Shown piece after piece: positions 25,896 through 36,397 of a stretch of DNA of 64,000 bases (the stretch's first letter is position 1; every line of letters starts with the position of its first letter). A model generated the notes under the pieces. That model did not search any database. It saw nothing but the letters and a program-made list of their open reading frames with translations, and had not been told where the DNA came from. This stretch comes from Mycolicibacterium sp. YH-1. GTDB lineage: Bacteria; Actinomycetota; Actinomycetes; Mycobacteriales; Mycobacteriaceae. The DNA lies in assembly GCF_022557175.1 (NCBI RefSeq), contig NZ_CP092915.1, positions 1,116,001 to 1,180,000 of the forward strand, written 5' to 3'. A program made the translations under genes and the position numbers.

Positions 25896-27368
25896 TCAGG
25901 GCAGGCCGATCCGCCGGTAGCGACGCAGCCGGCGGGCCAGCCGCTCATCGCCTGGCACCGAGCGCAGCCGGTGTAGCTCACCGGCAATCGTCGCCGACAG
26001 GCGCGCGGTGAAATCCTCCGGAGTGTCGGCGGCGTCGGGGTGTTCGGGCACGATGGCGTCGACGATCCCGTTGCGCATCAGGTCGACCGACCGAATGCCC
26101 TGTGCGGCAGCGAGTTCCGGCGCATGGTCAACATCGCGGTAGACGATGGCACTGGCACCCTCGGGTGGCAGCGGCGCCAGCCAGCCGTGCAGGGCGGCCA
26201 ACACCCGGTCGGCGGGCACCATCGCCAGTGCGGGACCGCCGCTGCCCTGGCCCAGCAGCACCGACACCGTCGGGGTGTCCAGCGTGACGAGGTCGGCAAG
26301 GCAGCGTGCGATCTCCCCAGCCAGGCCGTCCTGCTCGGCGTCGGCGGACAACGCGGGCCCCGCGGTGTCGATGAGGAGAACCAGCGGCAGACGCAGCCCG
26401 GCCGCCAGCGCCATACCGCGTCGCGCCTCGCGCAGCGCCCGCGGGCCGACGAGCCCGCCGACACGTTCCTGCCCCAGCACCACCGCGGGTTGCCCGCCGA
26501 ACCTCGCCAGCGCGAGTTGCGTCGTGGCCGCCCCACCCTGCTCGCCGGTGCCCGACAGGAGTACGCGCTCCGTCGTTCCGTGCTGCAGCAGGTAGCCGAC
26601 ACCGGGCCGCTCGGGCCGCCGCGACGCCTCGACCGAATCCCAGGCGGGAACGTCGGCCAACGGCTCGTCCTCGGGTGCGGGAGGCGGTGGTCCGGGCGCG
26701 TCGGCGACCACCTTCAGCGCGCGGTCGAGTGTCCGCCTCAGCAGATCCAGCGGGACAACACCGTCGATAACGCCGTGGCGTTGCAGGTTCTCGGCGGTCT
26801 GAACGCCAGCGGGGAAGGGCTCGCCGTAGAGGTGCTCGTACACCCGCGGACCGAGGAAGCCGATCAGGGCGCCTGGTTCCGCGGCGGTGACATGCCCCAG
26901 CGAACCCCACGACGCGAACACGCCGCCGGTGGTGGGGTGGCGCAGATACACCAGGTAGGGCAGGTGAGCCCGTTTGTGCAGCTCGACTGCGGCGGCGATC
27001 TTGACCATCTGCAGGAACGCGACCGTCCCCTCCTGCATGCGGGTGCCGCCCGAGCTGGGCGACGCCACCAGCGGCAGGCCCTCGGCGGTGGCCCGCTCGA
27101 CGGCGACCGTGATGCGCTCGGCCGCGGCAACCCCGATCGACCCGGCGAGAAAGTCGAACTCGCAGGCCACGACGGCGATGCGGCGGCCGAACACCGTGCC
27201 CTCGCCGGTCAGGACGGACTCATCGAGGCCCGTGGCAGCCGACGCGTCGGCGAGTTCGCGTCGGTACGCGTCATTGGCGGGCACGTCCACGGGTGGGGCG
27301 TCCCAGCTACGGAACGAACCCTCATCGAGGACGGCATCACGTAATTCGACGGCTCCGATGCGGCTCAC
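25896..27368 (-). CDS. accD3: Acyl-CoA carboxylase carboxyltransferase subunit AccD3
   Basis: A 490-residue carboxyltransferase with the two crotonase-fold halves fused (about residues 40-230 and 270-480), as in mycobacterial AccD3. The [12 protein letters not shown] segment and the second-half [17 protein letters not shown] match the acetyl-CoA carboxylase type. It transfers carboxyl from biotin to an acyl-CoA, working with a biotinylated AccA subunit not encoded here. Its place divergent from echA6, 38 bases away, is the same as Rv0904c/Rv0905 in M. tuberculosis. The precise substrate of AccD3 is not settled to my knowledge. Confidence 0.88.
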   Translation of the reverse strand: MSRIGAVELRDAVLDEGSFRSWDAPPVDVPANDAYRRELADASAATGLDESVLTGEGTVFGRRIAVVACEFDFLAGSIGVAAAERITVAVERATAEGLPLVASPSSGGTRMQEGTVAFLQMVKIAAAVELHKRAHLPYLVYLRHPTTGGVFASWGSLGHVTAAEPGALIGFLGPRVYEHLYGEPFPAGVQTAENLQRHGVIDGVVPLDLLRRTLDRALKVVADAPGPPPPAPEDEPLADVPAWDSVEASRRPERPGVGYLLQHGTTERVLLSGTGEQGGAATTQLALARFGGQPAVVLGQERVGGLVGPRALREARRGMALAAGLRLPLVLLIDTAGPALSADAEQDGLAGEIARCLADLVTLDTPTVSVLLGQGSGGPALAMVPADRVLAALHGWLAPLPPEGASAIVYRDVDHAPELAAAQGIRSVDLMRNGIVDAIVPEHPDAADTPEDFTARLSATIAGELHRLRSVPGDERLARRLRRYRRIGLP

Positions 27369-27406
27369 ACAGAGAGATTATCGGCCGGCTCTATATCCTG
27401 ATTGCC

Positions 27407-28141
27407 ATGATTGATGTGACCCGCGACGGTGCCGTGCTGACCTTGGAGATGCAGCGTCCCGAGCGACGTAACGCACTCAACAGCGAACTGGTCGACGGAT
27501 TGCGCGAGGAGATCGAGAAGGCCGCTGCTCAAGACGTTCGGGCGATCGTCATCACCGGCGGGGGCCACGTGTTCAGCTCGGGTGCGGACCTCTCCGGCGG
27601 ACAGGGCGTGGCCGACGAGCTACCCGATAAGGCCAAGGCGTTGAACCTCGCGATCGACGCAGCGCCGGTTCCCGTCATCGGCGCGGTCAACGGGCCGGCC
27701 ATCGGCGCCGGTGTCATCCTCTCGATGATCTGCGATCTGCGCGTCGTCGCCCCCGAGGCGTACTTCCAGTTCCCCGTGGCTAAGTACGGCATCGCGCTGG
27801 ACAACTGGAGCATCCGCCGGCTGACATCGCTCGTCGGGGCCGGTCGGGCCCGCGGCATGCTGCTGGCCGCCGAGCGCCTCAGCGCCGACGACGCCCTGCA
27901 GACCGGGATGGCCAACCGCATCGGCACGCTGGCCGACGCGCAGGCATGGGCCGCTGAGATCGCCGGCTTCGCGCCCCTTGCGCTGCAGCACGCCAAACGG
28001 GTGCTCAACGACGACGGCGCCTACGAGGATCCGCACCCCATTCACCAGGAACTCTTCGATAAGGCCTGGACCAGCCACGACATCATCGAGGCGCAGGTAG
28101 CCCGGATCGAGAAGCGGCCGCCGAACTTCAAGGGCGCCTAA
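27407..28141 (+). CDS. echA6: Enoyl-CoA hydratase/isomerase family protein EchA6
   Basis: A 244-residue crotonase-fold protein, one residue longer than the M. tuberculosis EchA6 as I recall it, and in the same gene order. The oxyanion-hole segments are [12 protein letters not shown] and [11 protein letters not shown]. EchA6 of M. tuberculosis is reported to lack catalytic hydratase residues and to shuttle fatty acyl-CoA to FAS-II, and is the target of THPP compounds; the same role is likely here. The start is the ATG at 27407. The stop overlaps the next gene's start by one base (TAATG). Confidence 0.9.
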   Translation: MIDVTRDGAVLTLEMQRPERRNALNSELVDGLREEIEKAAAQDVRAIVITGGGHVFSSGADLSGGQGVADELPDKAKALNLAIDAAPVPVIGAVNGPAIGAGVILSMICDLRVVAPEAYFQFPVAKYGIALDNWSIRRLTSLVGAGRARGMLLAAERLSADDALQTGMANRIGTLADAQAWAAEIAGFAPLALQHAKRVLNDDGAYEDPHPIHQELFDKAWTSHDIIEAQVARIEKRPPNFKGA

Positions 28142-29250
28142 TGCTGCGCGAGGCGGTGCGGCTGGTCGGCGGCACGGCCGCGCTCGTCGGTGGCGGCTGG
28201 GTGCTGCGCGCGCTGCAGGGTGCGCCGTCGGCGCTGGGCGCGTCGCCGGTGGAGATCGGGGCGGTGGCCCAGGGTTCCCCGAACTACCGCGACGGGGTCT
28301 TCGTCAACCTCGAACCCGCCTCCACCTTCGACCTCACGCGTCGCGAGCAGTGGATGCTCGCCCGCGAGGTGATGGGCAATGGTGCGGCCCAGCGCCCACC
28401 CTCACCCGTACCGCTGGTCACGCCCGAAGCGGGTCTGCCCGCCGCCGATCTGGCCGTCACCTGGTACGGGCACTCATCGGCGGTCATCGAGGTGGACGGT
28501 TATCGCGTCCTGGCCGACCCGGTGTGGAGCGATCGGTGCTCACCGTCGCGCGTCGTCGGACCGCAGCGCCTGCACCCGGTGCCCGCGCCGCTGGAGCAGC
28601 TGCCCGCGATCGACGCGGTGATCATCAGCCACGACCACTACGACCACCTCGACGTCGACACCATCAAGGTGCTGGCCCGCACTCAGCGGTCGAAGTTCTT
28701 TGTGCCGCTGGGTATTGGCGCGCACCTGCGCGCCTGGCACATCCCGGATGACCGCATCGTCGAGCTCGACTGGAATGAGAGCGCTCAGCTCGGCGAGCTG
28801 ACGCTGGTGTGCACACCAGCCCGACACTTCTCCGGACGCTTCGTGAACCGCAACGTCACCCTGTGGGCGTCGTGGGCGGTGATCGGACCGCGGCACCGGG
28901 CCTTCTTCGGCGGGGACACCGGCTACGGCAAGTGCTTCGCTGACATCGGCGCCGACCACGGCCCGTTCGACGTCACGCTGATGCCCATCGGGGCCTACCA
29001 TCCTGGCTGGCTCGACATCCACATGGATCCCGAGGGCGCCGTCCGCGCGCATCGCGATGTCAGCGACGCCGGCCTGCTTGTGCCGATTCACTGGGCTACC
29101 TTCCGGCTCGCCCCACACCCGTGGTCCGAGCCGGTCGAGCGCCTGCTCACCGCCGCTGCCGACGAGGGTGTCGCGCTCGCCATACCCAGGCCCGGCGAGC
29201 GTGTCGAACGGGAGGCGGCGGTCGTGTTGGACCCGTGGTGGCGCAGCTGA
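28141..29250 (+). CDS. MBL-fold metallo-hydrolase (Rv0906-like)
   Basis: A 369-residue metallo-beta-lactamase-fold protein with the metal-binding motif SHDHYDHLD (about residues 162-170), a second ligand His in CTPARHFSGR, and Asp in FGGDTGYG. A hydrophobic N-terminal segment (LVGGTAALVGGGWVLRAL) may be a membrane anchor. The family includes N-acyl-phosphatidylethanolamine phospholipase D-like enzymes, so a lipid phosphodiester is a plausible substrate. It overlaps the echA6 stop by one base and is the homologue of Rv0906 by position. Zinc is the expected metal. Confidence 0.85.
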   Translation: MLREAVRLVGGTAALVGGGWVLRALQGAPSALGASPVEIGAVAQGSPNYRDGVFVNLEPASTFDLTRREQWMLAREVMGNGAAQRPPSPVPLVTPEAGLPAADLAVTWYGHSSAVIEVDGYRVLADPVWSDRCSPSRVVGPQRLHPVPAPLEQLPAIDAVIISHDHYDHLDVDTIKVLARTQRSKFFVPLGIGAHLRAWHIPDDRIVELDWNESAQLGELTLVCTPARHFSGRFVNRNVTLWASWAVIGPRHRAFFGGDTGYGKCFADIGADHGPFDVTLMPIGAYHPGWLDIHMDPEGAVRAHRDVSDAGLLVPIHWATFRLAPHPWSEPVERLLTAAADEGVALAIPRPGERVEREAAVVLDPWWRS

Positions 29251-29268
29251 CCGGCTAGCGTTCTTGGG

Positions 29269-30885
29269 GTGCGTCCTTCGAGCTTGATCCCTCCGCTCAT
29301 CGCGTCAGCCACTGCGCTGGCCCTGCTGGTGGGCTGCACCCCGTCGCAGAAGTCCGCCGAGCCGGCGAGCCCACCGCCGCCGAGCGCGGCGCCGTCCGCC
29401 GTTCCGCCGCCGCTGGTGCCCGCGATGCCGCTGCCGGAGAACGCCGTAGACAACGCGGTGGCCAAGCTCGACGGCATCGCCGAGGAGCTGATGAAGAGTT
29501 CGGGTATCCCCGGCATGTCGGTCGCTGTGGTGCATGGCGGAAAGACCGTGTACGCAAAGGGCTTCGGCGTCAAGGATGTCCGCAATGGTGACGATCCCGC
29601 CAACAAGGTGGACGCCGACACGGTGTTTCAGCTGGCATCGTTGTCCAAGCCGCTCGGCGCCACCGTGATCGCGCATCAGGTCGGGGTCGGCGCGATCAGC
29701 TGGGACACCCCGATCGCCGAGAAGCTGCCGTGGTTCACGCTGGCCGATTCGGCCGTCACGAAGATGGTGACGATTGGAGATATGTACTCTCACCGCTCCG
29801 GGCTGCCCGATCACGCGGGCGATCTGCTCGAGGACCTGGGCTATGACCGTCGATACGTGCTCGAGCATCTGCGCCAGCTTCCGCTGGATCCGTTCCGGAT
29901 CTCGTACGCCTACACCAACTTCGGTGTGACCGCGGGTGCCGAGGCGGCCGCCGTCGCCGCGGGCAAGTCGTGGGAGGACCTCAGCCAGGACGTGCTGTAC
30001 GGACCGCTGGGCATGACGTCGACGACGTCGCGCTTCTCCGCGTATGAGGCCAGGACCGACAAGGCCGTCGGCCACATTCGCACCGACGGCTCCTATCAGC
30101 CGCTCTTCGTCCGCGATGCGCAGGCCGAGTCGCCCGCAGGCGGAGTCAGCAGTTCGGCAAACGATATGACCAAGTGGCTGACCATGATGCTGGCCGACGG
30201 TGGCTACAACGGTCAGCAGATCGTCGACCCCAAGGCGCTGTTACCAGCCGTCACCCCGCAGATCGTGTCCGCCCCGGCGTCGGAGCCCGCGGCGCGCTCG
30301 GGCTTCTACGGCTACGGCTTCAACGTCGGCACCACGGCCGCCGCCCGGGTTCAGCTCAGCCATTCAGGGGCCTTCCAGCTCGGCGCGGGCACCAACTTCC
30401 TCATCCTGCCCTCGGCGGATGTCGCCATCGTCGCGCTCACCAACGGCACGCCCGCAGGCATTCCCGAGACACTGACCGCGGAGTTCGCCGATCTGGTCCA
30501 GTTCGGTGAGGTCCGGGAGGATTGGCGCGGGCTGTACAACAACGCGTTCAAGGACATGGCGGACCCGTTGGGCGTGCTCGCGGGCAAGGCGCGGCCCGAG
30601 AAGCCCGCTCCGGCACCCCCGACGCCGACACTGGTGGGCACCTACGGCAATTCGTACTGGGGTCCGGCCACCATCGCCGACGCGAACGGGAAGCTCACCG
30701 TGGCGCTGGGCCCGCGCGACAAACTCGACTTGACACATTGGGACGGAAACGTGTTCACCTTCATCCCCACCGGCGAGAACGCACCACCCGGGACCATCTC
30801 GAAGGCCACCTTCGACGGTGACCGCCTGATCCTGGAGTTCTACGACGAGGACAAGCTGGGCACCTTCACCAAGGGGGCCCGGTGA
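29269..30885 (+). CDS. Serine beta-lactamase-like lipoprotein (Rv0907-like)
   Basis: A 538-residue protein with a lipoprotein signal (hydrophobic segment ending ALLVGC, lipidated Cys about residue 22) followed by a Pro/Ser-rich linker and a class C beta-lactamase-type domain. The catalytic SxxK is in [10 protein letters not shown] YxN motif appears in AYTNFG and an HSG motif in LSHSGAF. A C-terminal extension (about residues 450-538) looks like the small beta-rich domain of related esterases. It is expected on the outer face of the membrane, acting as a peptidase, esterase or penicillin-binding-type hydrolase. Its stop overlaps the ctpE start (GTGA). Confidence 0.87.
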   Translation: MRPSSLIPPLIASATALALLVGCTPSQKSAEPASPPPPSAAPSAVPPPLVPAMPLPENAVDNAVAKLDGIAEELMKSSGIPGMSVAVVHGGKTVYAKGFGVKDVRNGDDPANKVDADTVFQLASLSKPLGATVIAHQVGVGAISWDTPIAEKLPWFTLADSAVTKMVTIGDMYSHRSGLPDHAGDLLEDLGYDRRYVLEHLRQLPLDPFRISYAYTNFGVTAGAEAAAVAAGKSWEDLSQDVLYGPLGMTSTTSRFSAYEARTDKAVGHIRTDGSYQPLFVRDAQAESPAGGVSSSANDMTKWLTMMLADGGYNGQQIVDPKALLPAVTPQIVSAPASEPAARSGFYGYGFNVGTTAAARVQLSHSGAFQLGAGTNFLILPSADVAIVALTNGTPAGIPETLTAEFADLVQFGEVREDWRGLYNNAFKDMADPLGVLAGKARPEKPAPAPPTPTLVGTYGNSYWGPATIADANGKLTVALGPRDKLDLTHWDGNVFTFIPTGENAPPGTISKATFDGDRLILEFYDEDKLGTFTKGAR

Positions 30886-33272
30886 CCAGCGTCCTAGCAC
30901 TCGGCCTATCCGATGCCGAGGTCGCCCAGCGTGTGGCTGAGGGCAAGTCCAACGACGTCCCGGCGCGTGCGGCGCGCAGTGTGTCGGAGATCGTGCGCGC
31001 CAACGTGTTCACGCGTATCAACGCGATCCTTGGCGTGCTGTTCCTCATCGTGCTGGCCACCGGGTCGCTGATCAACGGGCTGTTCGGTCTGCTGATCATC
31101 GCCAATAGCGCGATAGGCATCATTCAGGAGTTGCGTGCCAAGCAGACGCTGGACAAGCTCGCCATCGTCGGCCAGGCAAAGCCGCTGGTGCGCAGGCAGT
31201 CCGGTACCGGACCGCGGATGCCCAGCGAAGTGGTGCTCGATGACGTCATCGAACTCGGGCCCGGCGATCAGATCGTGGTCGACGGCGTGATCCTCGAGGA
31301 GAACAACCTCGAGGTCGACGAGTCCCTGCTCACTGGCGAGGCCGATCCCATCGCCAAGGACGCCGGCGACATGGTGATGTCGGGTAGTTTCGTGGTCGCC
31401 GGCGGCGGCGCCTACCGTGCCACCAAGGTCGGGCGTGAGGCGTACGCCGCCAAGCTCGCCGAGGAGGCCAGCAAGTTCACCCTGGTGAAGTCCGAACTGC
31501 GTAGCGGCATCAACAAGATCTTGCAGTTCATCACCTACCTATTGGTCCCGGCCGGCCTGCTGATCATCTACACCCAGCTGTTCACCACCGACGCGGGATG
31601 GCGGGAGTCGGTGCTGCGCATGGTCGGAGCGCTGGTGCCGATGGTGCCCGAGGGGCTGGTGCTGATGACGTCGATCGCCTTCGCGGTCGGGGTGGTGCGG
31701 CTCGGCCGACGGCAGTGCCTGGTGCAGGAACTTCCGGCGATCGAGGGTCTGGCGCGCGTCGACGTGGTGTGCGCCGACAAGACCGGCACGCTGACCGAGA
31801 ACGGTATGCGGGTCAGTGATCTGGTGGCCCTGGAAACCGCGGGCGACGTCGCACATGTGCTGGCGCAGTTGGCCGCCGACGACAGCAGGCCGAACGCCAG
31901 TATGGCCGCCATCGGCGAGGCGTACGACACGCCGCCGGGCTGGGTGCAGACCGCGGCGGCACCGTTCAAGTCTGCGACCAAGTGGAGTGGCGCCTCCTAC
32001 GGCGAGCACGGCAACTGGGTGATCGGTGCCCCCGACGTCCTGCTCGATCCCGCCTCACCGCAGGCCGAGGAGGCCGAACAGATCGGCGCCAAGGGCCTGC
32101 GAGTGCTCCTGCTGGGGTCCTGCGACCGCCCGGTTGACGCGTCCGACGCGCCCGGCGAGGTGACGCCCGTCGCGTTGGTGGTGCTCGAGCAGCGGGTCCG
32201 CCCCGATGCCCGTGACACGCTGGATTACTTTGCGTCGCAGAAGGTCACGGTCAAGGTGATCAGCGGCGACAACGCCGTCTCGGTGGGTGCGGTGGCCGGC
32301 ACGCTCGGGTTGCACGGCGAGACGATCGACGCGCGCAAGCTGCCCGCCGAGGCTGACGAACTCGCCGACACGTTGGAGGAGTACACCACGTTCGGTCGGG
32401 TGCGCCCCGATCAGAAGCGGTCGATGGTGCACGCGCTGCAGTCCCGCGGCCACACGGTGGCGATGACGGGCGACGGCGTCAACGACGTGCTGGCGCTCAA
32501 GGACGCCGATATCGGTGTCGCGATGGGTTCGGGTAGTTCGGCGTCGCGTGCGGTGGCCCAGATCGTGTTGCTGGACAACAAGTTCGCGACGCTGCCGTAC
32601 GTCGTCGGCGAGGGCCGCCGCGTGATCGGCAATATCGAGCGGGTATCGAATCTCTTCCTGACCAAGACGGTCTACTCGGTGATACTGGCCATGCTGGTTG
32701 GTCTGGGCGGGTTGGCGTCCAAGATCTTCGGCACCGATCCGCTGCCGTTCCCCTTCCAGCCGATTCATGTGACCATCGCGGCCTGGTTCACCATCGGGAT
32801 CCCGGCTTTCATCCTGTCGCTGGCCCCCAACAGTGAACGTGCTCGATCCGGTTTCGTCCGCCGAGTGATGACGGCAGCGCTGCCGTCGGGTCTGGTGGTC
32901 GGTATCGCGACGTTCGCCTCCTACCTGCTGGCCTACCAGGGCCGGGCTGCGACGCTGACCGAGCAGACGCAGGCCTCCACGGCGGCGCTGATGACGCTGC
33001 TGGTCAGCGCCATCTGGGTGCTGGCCGTGGTCGCCCGGCCCTATGAGTGGTGGCGGGTGGCGCTGGTCGCGGTCGCGGCGCTGTCCTACGTCGTCATCTT
33101 CTCCATCCCGCTGGCCCGCGAACAGTTCATGCTGGATCCATCCAACCTCGCGGTGACGACGACAGCGCTAGTCATCGGCGCCGTCGGTGCGGTTCTCATC
33201 GAGGTGACCTGGTGGGTTCAGGGCAGACTGCTCGGCGAGCAGCGACGGTTGTGGAAGGCCCCGGAGCAATAG
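30882..33272 (+). CDS. ctpE: P-type cation ATPase CtpE
   Basis: A 796-residue P-type ATPase, essentially the length of M. tuberculosis CtpE (Rv0908). The phosphorylated aspartate is D299 in CADKTGTLT. The actuator motif reads LTGEADP in place of TGES, and the hinge is [24 protein letters not shown] (shown here only as the family landmark). About ten helices are expected, including the [11 protein letters not shown] region of helix 4. CtpE has been reported as a calcium importer involved in surface integrity. The GTG start overlaps the stop of the preceding lipoprotein gene by four bases. Confidence 0.93.
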   Translation: MTSVLALGLSDAEVAQRVAEGKSNDVPARAARSVSEIVRANVFTRINAILGVLFLIVLATGSLINGLFGLLIIANSAIGIIQELRAKQTLDKLAIVGQAKPLVRRQSGTGPRMPSEVVLDDVIELGPGDQIVVDGVILEENNLEVDESLLTGEADPIAKDAGDMVMSGSFVVAGGGAYRATKVGREAYAAKLAEEASKFTLVKSELRSGINKILQFITYLLVPAGLLIIYTQLFTTDAGWRESVLRMVGALVPMVPEGLVLMTSIAFAVGVVRLGRRQCLVQELPAIEGLARVDVVCADKTGTLTENGMRVSDLVALETAGDVAHVLAQLAADDSRPNASMAAIGEAYDTPPGWVQTAAAPFKSATKWSGASYGEHGNWVIGAPDVLLDPASPQAEEAEQIGAKGLRVLLLGSCDRPVDASDAPGEVTPVALVVLEQRVRPDARDTLDYFASQKVTVKVISGDNAVSVGAVAGTLGLHGETIDARKLPAEADELADTLEEYTTFGRVRPDQKRSMVHALQSRGHTVAMTGDGVNDVLALKDADIGVAMGSGSSASRAVAQIVLLDNKFATLPYVVGEGRRVIGNIERVSNLFLTKTVYSVILAMLVGLGGLASKIFGTDPLPFPFQPIHVTIAAWFTIGIPAFILSLAPNSERARSGFVRRVMTAALPSGLVVGIATFASYLLAYQGRAATLTEQTQASTAALMTLLVSAIWVLAVVARPYEWWRVALVAVAALSYVVIFSIPLAREQFMLDPSNLAVTTTALVIGAVGAVLIEVTWWVQGRLLGEQRRLWKAPEQ

Positions 33273-33308
33273 AGGCGCGGCGTGGGGGTGCGGGATTAAG
33301 GTGAAGCC

Positions 33309-33524
33309 ATGGGATTTCTGGACAAGGTGAAGAACCTGGTATCGCAGAACGCGGACAAGGTTGATTCCGCCATCGACAAGGTCGGCGACATCGTCGACCA
33401 GAAGACGCAGGGTAAGTACACCCAGCACGTGGACAAGGTGCAGGAGGCCGCGAAGAAGGCCGTGGACAACACCCAGCAGCCGGGGCAGCCGCCAGCCTCG
33501 CCACCCGCACCGCCGCAGTCGTAG
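33309..33524 (+). CDS. MT0933-type antitoxin (Rv0909-like)
   Basis: A 71-residue charged helical protein (GFLDKVKNLVSQNADKVD and onwards) ending in a Pro-rich tail (QPGQPPASPPAPPQS). The KVD/KV.D helical repeats and the location between ctpE and an SRPBCC protein match Rv0909, annotated as the antitoxin of a pair with Rv0910. It is four bases ahead of its partner gene. Toxin-antitoxin function rests on the M. tuberculosis annotation, not on anything seen here. The Pro-rich tail may be lineage-specific. Confidence 0.8.
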   Translation: MGFLDKVKNLVSQNADKVDSAIDKVGDIVDQKTQGKYTQHVDKVQEAAKKAVDNTQQPGQPPASPPAPPQS

Positions 33525-33528
33525 AGGG

Positions 33529-33957
33529 ATGGCGAAGCTTTCCGTATCGGTCGACGTCCCCATGTCGCCGGATCAGGCGTGGGAGGCGGCTTCGGACCTG
33601 TCGCGATACAAGGAGTGGCTGACGGTTCATCGGGTGTGGCGCAATGCGCTGCCCGAGACCATCGGGAAGGGCACCGAACTGGTGTCCATCATCGAGGTGA
33701 AGGGTATGGCGAACCGCGTCACCTGGAAGATCGTCAACTACCGGCCACCCGAGTCGATGACCCTCAACGGCGACGGCAAGGGCGGGGTCAAGATCAAGCT
33801 GATCGCGAAGATCACCCCGACGGAAACCGGGTCGACCGTGAGGTTCGACGTGCATCTCGGCGGCGTACTGTTCGGTCCCATCGGGATGGCGGTGGCCGGC
33901 GCGCTCAAGGGTGATATCCAGCAGTCTCTGGAGAACTTCAAGACCGTATTCGCGTGA
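33529..33957 (+). CDS. SRPBCC/polyketide-cyclase-fold protein (Rv0910-like putative toxin)
   Basis: A 142-residue START/SRPBCC-type protein (KLSVSVDVPMSPDQAWEA at the N-terminus; a C-terminal amphipathic helix LKGDIQQSLENFKTVF). The fold forms a hydrophobic pocket for a lipid or polyketide. Its M. tuberculosis counterpart Rv0910 is annotated as a toxin neutralised by Rv0909. The ATG at 33529 follows the antitoxin stop by four bases, and GAGGG provides a Shine-Dalgarno that overlaps the antitoxin stop. A lipid-binding housekeeping role is an equally good reading. Confidence 0.82.
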   Translation: MAKLSVSVDVPMSPDQAWEAASDLSRYKEWLTVHRVWRNALPETIGKGTELVSIIEVKGMANRVTWKIVNYRPPESMTLNGDGKGGVKIKLIAKITPTETGSTVRFDVHLGGVLFGPIGMAVAGALKGDIQQSLENFKTVFA

Positions 33958-34012
33958 ACGCGGCCGAGACAGCACGGCTAGCGTTGACCTACCAAGCAGA
34001 GGGAGCAGTTTG

Positions 34013-35410
34013 ATGACCGCAGGAGTTTCCACTCAACCCACCTACCGGGTCGTGAACCCGGCGACCGGTGTCGTGGGCGAGGAGTTCGACTTCGCCACCG
34101 ACGCGGAGGTCGAGGCCACGCTTGCCAAGTCCGCCGAGGCATACCGGTCCTGGCAGGCCGTCCCGATCGCGCAGCGGGCGAAGATCGTCAGCCGCGTGGC
34201 CGACCTGTTCAGGGAGCAGGCGGATCGGCTCGGCGCCATCGCCACCGAGGAGATGGGCAAACCGCTGCCCGAGGCGGTCGGCGAGGCCGACTTCTGTGGC
34301 GACATCTTCGAGTACTTCGCGACCGAGGGCCCCGGGTTTGCGTCCGAGCAGGAGATCCGGACACTTGCGCACGGCAGGGCCTACGTTCAGAAGCTGCCGA
34401 TCGGGCCGTTGCTCGGCATCATGCCCTGGAACTACCCCTTCTACCAGATCGCGCGGTTCGCGGCGCCAAACCTGGTGCTGGGCAACACCATAATCCTCAA
34501 GCATGCCGAGTCGGTGCCGAAGTCCGCACTGGCGGTGCAGGAGATCATGGACGAGGCAGGCGTCCCGGACGGTGTCTACGTCAACCTGTTCGCGTCCTAT
34601 GGGCAGATCGAGAAGATCATCGCCGACCGCCGCATCGTCGGGGTGTCGCTGACCGGATCGGAGCGTGCCGGGTCGGTGGTGGCGGCACTGGCAGGCAAGA
34701 ACCTCAAGAAGTGCGTGCTGGAACTCGGCGGATCCGACGCGTACGTGGTGCTCGACTCCGACGACGTGGCGGCCTCGGCTGATCTGGCGTGGGAGACCAG
34801 GATTGGGAACACCGGTCAGGCCTGTAACTCGAACAAGCGGATGATCGTCACGAACGACATCTACGATGCCTTCGTCGGCCGTCTGGTCGAGCGCGCCAAG
34901 GACCTCAAGCCGGGCGACCCGGCGCAGTCCGCGGAGGGCACGTTCGCGCCGCTGTCATCGCGCAAGGCCGCCGAGATCCTGCACGAGCAGGTTCAGGACG
35001 CCGTGGCCAAGGGTGCGACGCTGCACGCGGGCGGTGTGCTGAGCGAGGGTCCTGACGCCTACTACTCGCCCGCGGTCCTGACCGGTATCACCCCGGAGAT
35101 GCGGGCCTACCGCGAGGAACTGTTCGGGCCCGTCGCGGTGGTGTACTCCGTGGACAGCGACGAGGAGGCGCTGACTTTGGCCAACGACTCCGACTACGGG
35201 CTGGGCGGGGCGGTGTTCAGCACCGACCGGGAGCGTGCGGAGAAGATCGCGCAGCGTCTCGAGTCGGGTATGTCCAACGTCAACGCGCCCGCCAACGAAG
35301 GCCAGGAGGTGCCGTTCGGCGGGGTCAAGCGCAGCGGGTTCGGCCGCGAACTCGGTCCGCTGGGTATGGACGAGTTCGTGAACAAGCGACTGTATTACGT
35401 GGCGGACTAA
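34013..35410 (+). CDS. Aldehyde dehydrogenase, succinate-semialdehyde type
   Basis: A 465-residue aldehyde dehydrogenase. The base is the Glu in LELGGSDAY and the nucleophile the Cys in GQACNSNKR; the cofactor segment is IMPWNYPFYQ. The pattern resembles succinate-semialdehyde dehydrogenases (GabD type). The ATG at 34013 follows GAGGGAG by about seven bases; a longer frame to 33911 overlaps the toxin gene and is rejected. The amidohydrolase begins 15 bases after its stop, so the two form an operon not present in the M. tuberculosis version of this block as I recall it. Confidence 0.87.
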   Translation: MTAGVSTQPTYRVVNPATGVVGEEFDFATDAEVEATLAKSAEAYRSWQAVPIAQRAKIVSRVADLFREQADRLGAIATEEMGKPLPEAVGEADFCGDIFEYFATEGPGFASEQEIRTLAHGRAYVQKLPIGPLLGIMPWNYPFYQIARFAAPNLVLGNTIILKHAESVPKSALAVQEIMDEAGVPDGVYVNLFASYGQIEKIIADRRIVGVSLTGSERAGSVVAALAGKNLKKCVLELGGSDAYVVLDSDDVAASADLAWETRIGNTGQACNSNKRMIVTNDIYDAFVGRLVERAKDLKPGDPAQSAEGTFAPLSSRKAAEILHEQVQDAVAKGATLHAGGVLSEGPDAYYSPAVLTGITPEMRAYREELFGPVAVVYSVDSDEEALTLANDSDYGLGGAVFSTDRERAEKIAQRLESGMSNVNAPANEGQEVPFGGVKRSGFGRELGPLGMDEFVNKRLYYVAD

Positions 35411-35425
35411 CTGGGGCTGCGGCCG

Positions 35426-36319
35426 GTGTTGACCGAGAAGTACGAGTACGGAATCGATTTCGACGCGATCGAGGCCATCGACTTCCACACGCACATCGAG
35501 GTCGACTGCAACGGGCACAACGCCTATGACGACGAGTTGGTCGATGCAACCCGGTCCTACTTCAAGATGGGCGACACCGCCGCGGCCACGGTCGACGAAC
35601 TGGCCAGGCACTACCGCGCACGCAACACCGCCGCAGTGGTCTTCACCATCGACGCCGAGACGGGCATGGGCCATAAGCCCAACTCCGTTGAGGACCTGAT
35701 CGCCGGGGCCACGTCCAACAACGACGTCCTCATCCCGTTCGGGACCGTCGACCCCCGTACGTCCGACCATGCGGTGGCTCTCGTGCACGAGCAGATCGCA
35801 ATGGGCGTGCGGGGTTTCAAGTTCCATCCGAGCATGCAGGCGTTCGAGCCCAACGACCGCCGGTTCTACCCGATCTATGACGCCATCGCCGGTGCCGGTC
35901 TGCCCGCGCTGTTTCACACCGGACAGACGGGCCTGGGCTCGGGTCTGCCCGGCGGGCACGGTATCAAGCTTCGCTACAGCGACCCCATGCTGCTCGACGA
36001 CGTCGCGGCCGACTTCCCCGACCTGACGGTGGTGATGGCGCACCCGGCGGTGCCGTGGGTGGATGCGCAGATCGCGATCGCCACGCACAAGGCGAACGTC
36101 TACATCGATCTCTCGGGATACTCGCCCAAGTACTTTCCGCCGCAGCTGGTCCGTGCCCTCGCCCGGCCGCTACGCCACAAGGCGCTGTTCGGTACCGACT
36201 ACCCCTACATCCAGCTGGATCGCTGGAGCAGTGACTTCGCTGCGCTCGATCTCGACCCCGAGATCGCGCCGCTGATCTACAAGGAGAACGCGCTGCGGGT
36301 TCTCGGCATCTCGCGATGA
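35426..36319 (+). CDS. Amidohydrolase family protein (ACMSD-like)
   Basis: A 297-residue TIM-barrel metal-dependent hydrolase of the amidohydrolase-2 type. Metal ligands appear in DFHTHIE (N-terminus), KFHPSMQ (mid) and HPAVPW, with the catalytic Asp in GTDYP (about residue 256). Enzymes of this group include ACMSD and resorcylate decarboxylases as well as hydrolases. GTG at 35426 is taken as start; the next codon, TTG, is an alternative. It probably works with the aldehyde dehydrogenase just upstream, since ACMSD-type decarboxylases produce semialdehydes; this pairing is inference. Confidence 0.82.
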   Translation: MLTEKYEYGIDFDAIEAIDFHTHIEVDCNGHNAYDDELVDATRSYFKMGDTAAATVDELARHYRARNTAAVVFTIDAETGMGHKPNSVEDLIAGATSNNDVLIPFGTVDPRTSDHAVALVHEQIAMGVRGFKFHPSMQAFEPNDRRFYPIYDAIAGAGLPALFHTGQTGLGSGLPGGHGIKLRYSDPMLLDDVAADFPDLTVVMAHPAVPWVDAQIAIATHKANVYIDLSGYSPKYFPPQLVRALARPLRHKALFGTDYPYIQLDRWSSDFAALDLDPEIAPLIYKENALRVLGISR

Positions 36320-36397
36320 GTTTCGCGTGGGCGATGAGTTTTGTCGGGCACAGCAGTCGGTACTGGTGACCGACCCCCATTCTCAAGGAGAACCCAC

